Shown: positions 59,000-64,000 of the stretch, piece by piece | Layout of the letters: each line of letters begins with the position of its first letter | Position numbering within the stretch: position 1 is the stretch's first letter | Source of the DNA: Moringa oleifera | Taxonomy: Eukaryota; Streptophyta; Magnoliopsida; Brassicales; Moringaceae | Length of the DNA: 64,000 nt | Direction: 5' to 3' | Assembly: GCA_021397835.1 (NCBI GenBank) | Contig: JAJFZO010000613.1 | Coordinates: 1-64,000 of the forward strand | Notes under the pieces: generated by a model | What the model was told of the DNA's origin: nothing | The model's input: the letters and a program-made list of their open reading frames with translations, nothing else | Databases searched by the model: none | Program-made: the position numbers and the translations under genes

Positions 59000-60515
59000 A
59001 TGTAAAGAGGTGAGCATGCCATATTCACTAATTTACTTTATATAATCAAATTTCTCTTATATCTATATTTTTTGTGGATATGAAATTTTACTCTTTTGTT
59101 CTGTTCTTTTTCAAGAAGCAAGGGTTTTCTTTCAACAACTAATATAGAGAGTGAGTTACTACCATTCAATGATTTGAAATACAACCTTCATTTTTTGGTT
59201 TCATTTAAATTGTCTTTTTAATTGGTTTTGTTTCTCTTCCTCTTATAATCCATTTAGCTTAAAAGATTTATTTTCTACAGCAAATCTACCATAGAGACCT
59301 CAAATTCAAAAACATTCTACTATGGATGTTAGCACAGCTCCTCGTATCAAGGTATGTGATTTTTGGTACTCAAAGGTAATCTTCATATTATGAATGCCAT
59401 AGGACTGTAATTGAGATCAAGTTTGATTATAATATCTTTATTTGTTGTATTTGCCTAATTCTGTAGTCAATTGTGTTACATTCTCAACCAAAATTTATTG
59501 TAAGAATACCAACTTAGTAGTGCCAAAGGTCCCATCTAAAAGAGAATACAATGGCAAGGTTATATACTTAAGTCTCTGTATTTTTCTAATATCATTTTTC
59601 TTTTTTTTTCCTTTACTTTTTTTGATCTACGCTTTGTATCTTACCCTTGAACAATAATTTAAATTGTTGATACTGATGATCCAAAAAAAAAAAAAAACTT
59701 CAAGAAGATAATTGGGGTTTGTCATATTCAGACTCTTAAACTCTTTTCCTCCATTAAGAATATGTAGAATTATTAGTAAGTTAAAATAATGTGATATGTT
59801 CTTATTGGTTTGGCAACGAATACTGGGTGTTCATTACATAATCCTAGATTACGTCCGAGTTTCTATAGTGTGCAAACATCTTTTGCCTATGATGTTTGTC
59901 ATAAATCCTAAAAAGATAATTTTGTCTCTTGGCTTGCATAAAAGAGTAAGAACGTGACTGCTAAGTTGTCCAAAATCAAAGAAGAAATGAAGTATAAAAT
60001 TAAACTCAATTGGGTCAGTATACTTACCCATCAAGGAACAAACTTAACCCAAAACTGTCTCAAAGTAAACTCTTGGATTGAAAGTAATAAGAACTAGTTC
60101 ATTGTAGGTAACAAGATAAGAACTCGTTGAAGTTGATATATGAGGCATGATATTTCTTTTTAAAATATATTAGTATTAAACAATGAATGATTAAAAGGGT
60201 ATTTCAACATATTTAGATGAACTGAACTACTTGTTTTGTAGAGATTAACTATCCATGAAACAAAAACTCATCCATGGTTCCTAAAGAACTTACATATAGA
60301 GCTAATAGAAAGGGGAAGCTGGCACAGTCATGATGTAAATCACCTATTATAAAGCATTGAAGAAGTTTGTCAATAATACAAGAAGCAAGGAAAATAGCTG
60401 AAGTCTTAAAGCTTAGGGAGATTTTCTAGGGAAGTACCATGGATCTTGATGACTTGGTTGCAGATGCAAATCTTGAAGATGTAGACATAAGTGTTGATTT
60501 TGTTTGTCTATTAGG
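59000..60515 (+). pseudogene. SnRK2: SnRK2 relic P6, intron 3 to exon 9
   Basis: Homology resumes at about 58996 with the post-exon-3 intron phrase gtaatgtaaagaggtgagc. Exon 4 (59119-59171) reads ARVFFQQLI*, then SYYHSM. Exon 5 (about 59280-59373) reads [14 protein letters not shown], then after a shift MDVSTAPRIKVCDFWYSK. Exon 6 (to about 59555) reads LHSQPKFIVRIPT, then PKVPSKREYNGK. Exon 7 is reduced to a DP(K)n..FKKIIG-like stub near 59675-59715 with an A-run. Exon 8 is near 59815-59912 (LDYVRVSIVCKHLL). Exon 9 starts at 60242 (MDLDDLVADANLEDVD, then DFVCL), where the native stop codon is lost. Together with exon 3 at 55.05 kb this is one copy split by the gypsy element. Confidence 0.87.
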
Positions 60516-61675
60516 AACAATAGTGTATACACAACTTGTATTTTAGTGAGGTATAAACTACACTTTTTGTTGATTCTTTATGCAAGAAGAAAAGTAAAGA
60601 ATTCTCCCTATAATCTTTTTCTTACCAGTTGGTGTATAGATATTTTGTAGTGGGTTCTAGACTAATGCTTCTTACAACACCTATGTTGCAAAGCTTTTGA
60701 GGGCAATGATGAATGAGGACAAGTTCTTATTAGTCGTTGAAAAAATTATGCCATCCAAATCAGAACCAATTGCTTCTCCGGTAGCGTAGGTATGGATTCT
60801 TAGATACAGACTTATGAAAGAAAGGAATATGCAAATGATGACTGGGCTACAATTTTTTCACTTGTTAAATTTTTTAAGTCTCTTACTACCAAGCCTAATT
60901 CTGCAAGATCCAAAGTTGATTTAATAGCTCTTAGCTTACTTCGCATGTTTTTTACTTATATTTGTAGATGAATATGTTACTTTGTATCTTTCATCTAATT
61001 TATGAATAGATGCCCTAGATATATAAGTAATTTAAAGCGATGAACTTCATTCACACCTAATATTTTCATCTAGTTGGAAGGGGCTCAAAGCATATTGCTT
61101 ATGCAAAGTAAGTATTAAACCTAAAGTTCTTAGTATTTTGTTCAAACCATATTTTTTCAATGGGATATGATATCTATTTTTTTGATGTTCGGTCTCTTTC
61201 CACATTTGAGAGAATTCAACCTTCTAGTCACTCGGTGGACCATAAATCTTTATTCAACTCGTGTTATGGATCTAACTACATAACATGTTGAGAATTTGCA
61301 TCATGTTTTCTTGCGAATTTTCTACTTGCCTTGTAATCTACTGGTCTATAGTTAATTTTTTTTTTAATTTTACTGCAAACTTTTACAATGATATTTCATT
61401 CTAGTAAATCACATTTTTGGTTGACCAAGCATTTGCATGTGCTTAACTGTCTGCTGAAAATATATCATTGGTAAGCAAAGGAATCGATTTTGAGCATACC
61501 TCAATATAAGAAAACGTGGAGCTTGAAAGGTGTGTTAAAGTTTCTTTTATGTGTTTTAAGTGTTATATTTTTATATGACTCAGCTTACAACATAGTCCTC
61601 TAATGATTAGTTTTGTTTTCTTCTATGGAATAGAGAGGAACATTGGGATCTTACTCTGAGACCTTGTTCTTGAAG

Positions 61676-62477
61676 GTCCTATTAACTCCTACACAGCTAG
61701 TCATTGTCATGGAGTATGCTGCATGAGGAGAACTCTTGGAGATGATATGAAGTGCCAGTAAATGCAGGGAGGATGAGGTAATGTAAAGAAGTGAGCATGC
61801 CACATTCACTAATTTACTTTGTGGAATCAAATTTCTCAAATATCTATCTGTTGTATGACACAAAATTTTACTCTTTCGTTTTTCAATTTTTTTGTTTATT
61901 TTTTATAGATAAGGTTTTTCTTTTAGCAACTCATATCTGGAGTCAATTACTGCTGTTCAATGATTTGAACTTTAGCCTTCGTTTTCTAGTTTTATTAACC
62001 ATTCTCTTTACTTAGTTTTGTTTCTCTTTTTCTTGTAATCCATCTGATTTAAATGATTCATTTCTTACACCAAATCTACCATAGAGATCTTAAGCACAAA
62101 TATACCATTCTATATAACTTCTCATGGCAAGATATGTGATTTTAAGTGCTCAAAAAGTAAAATTCAGATTATGATGCCATAGGACTGTAGCAGATATCAA
62201 ACTTGATCATAACATCTTTGCTCATTATATTTGTCTGATTTTTTTAGTCAGCTGTCTTGCACTCTCAACCAAAATCTACGGTAGGAACACCAGCTTCCAT
62301 AGGGCCGAGGTACTATCTAAAAGAGGATACGATGGCAATATACTTATTTCTCTGCATTTTTCTGATTTCATTTTCCTTTGCTGTTGTTTGATCTGCATTC
62401 TGTATCTAACGCCACAGCATTGGTCTTGTGAGGTCACCTTATATGTGATGGTTGTTGGTGCTTATCCCATTGACGAT
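61676..62477 (+). pseudogene. SnRK2: SnRK2 kinase relic P7 (exons 3-7)
   Basis: The last copy. Exon 3 at 61676 reads VLLTPTQLVIVMEYAA*GELLE with no GGE insertion. Exon 4 near 61908 reads RFFF*QLISGVNYCCSM. Exon 5 near 62072 reads [14 protein letters not shown] and a decayed ICDFKCSK. Exon 6 near 62250-62335 reads VLHSQPKSTVGTPAS, the most complete activation-loop segment in the array, then LSKRGYDG after a shift. Exon 7 near 62415 reads HWSCEVTLYVMVVGAYP, after which homology ends. Exons 8-9 are absent, so this is the array's right-hand edge. Confidence 0.88.
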
Positions 62478-62663
62478 TGTAATGGATAGAATAATAAATA
62501 ATCAAAGGAATGAAAGAAAATGTTGAAGTCAAACTTTATAGCCAAATTTTATCTGAGGAAATAAACAGGACTGGAACTTTTATATAAGAGGGTCTGCACT
62601 TTGTGTTTTAGGTGCCTAAACCTGCAACTAGATATCTCTCTTGTTCTCAAGTATAGAGATTCA

Positions 62664-63575
62664 ATGGGGTCTCATCTGATTGGGAAGAGAAACTCCAAAG
62701 CTGCAGCCTCTGTGGCACTCAGTCTTTTGTTAATTCTAAATGGGCAGAACAGTTGATTGTGCTAGTCAGTGGCAATAGCAGAGTCAGTATCTATCTTGTC
62801 CTGGCAATATTACTTCCCAAATTCATAACTTGTAGATAACCAACTTCTTGTTGTTTGCTTGATAGGTTCACAAAATTTATATGGGTGAGAGGCAACAGAA
62901 TGATCCCGAGCTTGTCACTAAATCACATCATGATATGCTGGCATCAATTCTTAGAAGGTATAATTTACAACTTCACCATCTAACACCATAGACTTCAATG
63001 CTTTACAGGGTTTTAAGGTCTTAATATTGGTAAGTAATTATCCAAATTGTGTTAGAGTTTTTGTATCTAACAGCTAAAGCAGATAAATTTCTCATTTTTG
63101 TGAATGGTATATATGAACTGTATGCAATCTCATGCTCAACAGATAGCAGGTATTATCGTCAATTATTTTCACCTGAAACTAGTTTCCGTTGAATCTGATC
63201 GTGAGTTTTGAGCTGCATAATGCATGGTTAGATAGTTGAAACTAACAATACTTTCTCACAACTTCATGTTGAAGAGAAGAATAACCAAAATTACTCTGTC
63301 AGTTACTTTACAAGTATTGTTTTTCACAACCTGTAGACTTGATTAATGTTGTTTCTAAATTCATTTTTCTAATTAGAGCCATTATGATAAATTCTATCTC
63401 CTTAAAGCTACCTGGAGTTGTTCATGTCACACAAAATCACTTCCATTCACTGCAAACAATGGCAACTTGAGATTATCTTGATCTCTCCTCTTATGCTCCC
63501 ACCAATCTTCTACATGACACCAACATGGGCGACGGGATAATCATTGGCCTCATGGACAGAGGTCCTCTTCTTTGT

Positions 63576-63631
<56 letters not shown>

Positions 63632-64000
63632 CGCAAGCTTGACATACACACCCACAATCCTTAAAAGTTTTCATGTTCCAGGAGTATGGCCAGAGTCAGA
63701 GGCATTCAATGATGAAGGACTTGGGCCGATCCCTGCCCATTGGAAGGGGCACTGTCAGTTGGGGCAGCTCTTTAATGGTACAACGGATTGTAACAGAAAA
63801 CTAATAGCAGCCAAGTACTTCATTGATGGTTTCCTTGCAGAAAATGTACAGTCATTCAACACGACAAACAACCCAGAATAAATGTCCACCCACGTCCACT
63901 ATTGCACCTGGCTCCTTTGCGGCTAATGCAAGTTACAAAGGCCTTTCTCTAGGAACAGTGAGAGATGGTGCACCCCGGGCTCGCATAGTCGTGTACAAGA
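62664..64000 (+). pseudogene. SBT3: SBT3-type subtilisin-like protease, broken and cut by window end
   Basis: Gene structure of a secreted plant subtilase. Exon 1 (62664-62786) encodes MGSHLIGKRNSKAAASVALSL, a signal-like segment, then two in-frame stops before VAIAES. Exon 2 (62866-62957) encodes VHKIYMGERQQNDPELVTKS, then HHDMLASILRR (start of the I9 propeptide). Exon 3 (about 63377-63561) holds KLPGVVHVTQNHFHSLQTMAT*, SYAPTNLLHDTNMGDGIIIG and LMDR-G, which includes the catalytic Asp of the DTG motif (here DRG). Exon 4 starts at 63682 with [33 protein letters not shown] and FNTTNN, then a deletion with frameshift near 63878 removes the GHGTHTS catalytic-His motif (it resumes [18 protein letters not shown], then [17 protein letters not shown]). 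The central propeptide between exons 2 and 3 is missing. The Ser site would lie beyond the window. Almost certainly a pseudogene. Confidence 0.88.
63581..63632. repeat. (TC)n(AC)n compound microsatellite
   Basis: A TC run of about 43 bases followed by a short AC run, inside the intron between subtilase exons 3 and 4 (donor 63562, acceptor 63681). Confidence 0.92.

Larger units (their letters stand above)
44640..62480 (+). repeat. SnRK2-bearing tandem units 4-7, about 3.3 kb period without 5S block
   Basis: Exon 3 remnants at 43722, 47079 and 50350 are 3357 and 3271 bp apart. Exon 4-9 spacing and the intervening phrases (ctcatttgcttaggtggagctaattata near 45880, 49105, 52225 and 54845; the aaatggtttgattt module; the ggtgagcatgcc intron phrase) repeat in the same order, so the DNA between relics belongs to the unit too. 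Another recurring piece near 45480, 48725, 54560 and 60665 reads a damaged VAK.LSAMMNKDQFSMVEKI frame that I cannot assign. The 5S-derived block is not seen in these units. Confidence 0.8.

Noticed and set aside
55150..59000. LTR pair and target-site duplication for the gypsy element
   Set aside because: No matching long direct repeats could be read at the two ends; the similar gtaaag words on both sides belong to the SnRK2 intron.
35150..62477. An intact SnRK2 gene among the copies
   Set aside because: Every copy has stops, frameshifts or missing exons, and exons 1-2 with the ATP-binding loop were not found in any unit.

Overview
This window is nuclear DNA from a flowering plant, most likely a dicot or similar angiosperm. 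Genes are split by short GT-AG introns, intergenic DNA is very AT-rich, and the recognisable families are plant-typical: PP2-B lectin, NPF nitrate transporter, GH9 endoglucanase, SnRK2 kinase and SBT3 subtilase. I cannot name the species from sequence alone.

From 1 to 20 kb there are three real genes. The 3' part of a PP2-B gene lies at 132-929 (+). A complete five-exon NPF6.4 (NRT1.3-like) transporter lies at 2910-5658 (-), and a complete five-exon secreted GH9 endoglucanase at 17256-19954 (-). Between the last two sit an intronless actin retro-pseudogene (about 10.2-10.8 kb), a decayed hAT/ZMYM1-like transposase (about 11.1-13.6 kb, -) and mostly unassignable AT-rich DNA. From 20 to 28.5 kb there is about 7 kb of very AT-rich DNA without credible genes, then a local duplication and one relic exon of a YIF1 (Golgi membrane) gene at 28.5 kb, followed by T-rich DNA.

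The remarkable part is 31.06-62.48 kb, a nested tandem array of decayed segments. Each segment carries the same ordered exon remnants of an SnRK2 protein kinase (exons 3-9, with GGE(L)FER, HRDLK, CDFGYSK, HSQPKST, WSC.VTLYVM and SGDFVCPL blocks in the right order but broken by stops and frameshifts). At least seven copies are visible. The first three segments (31.06, 36.08 and 39.74 kb starts) also each contain a block of 9-10 tandem 5S rRNA-derived boxes: one full-length 5S-like box, 5-6 truncated boxes at about 115 bp period that keep only the internal-promoter half, and three long-spaced boxes. I count 28 boxes in all. The sixth SnRK2 copy is split by a 5'-truncated Ty3/gypsy element (about 55.15-58.8 kb).

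The window ends with a broken SBT3-type subtilase (62664-64000, +, running off the edge). It has stops in the signal region, a shortened propeptide and loss of the catalytic-His motif. In short, two intact genes and one truncated gene sit next to a large pseudogene and repeat landscape. The SnRK2/5S compound array is the candidate undescribed structure.
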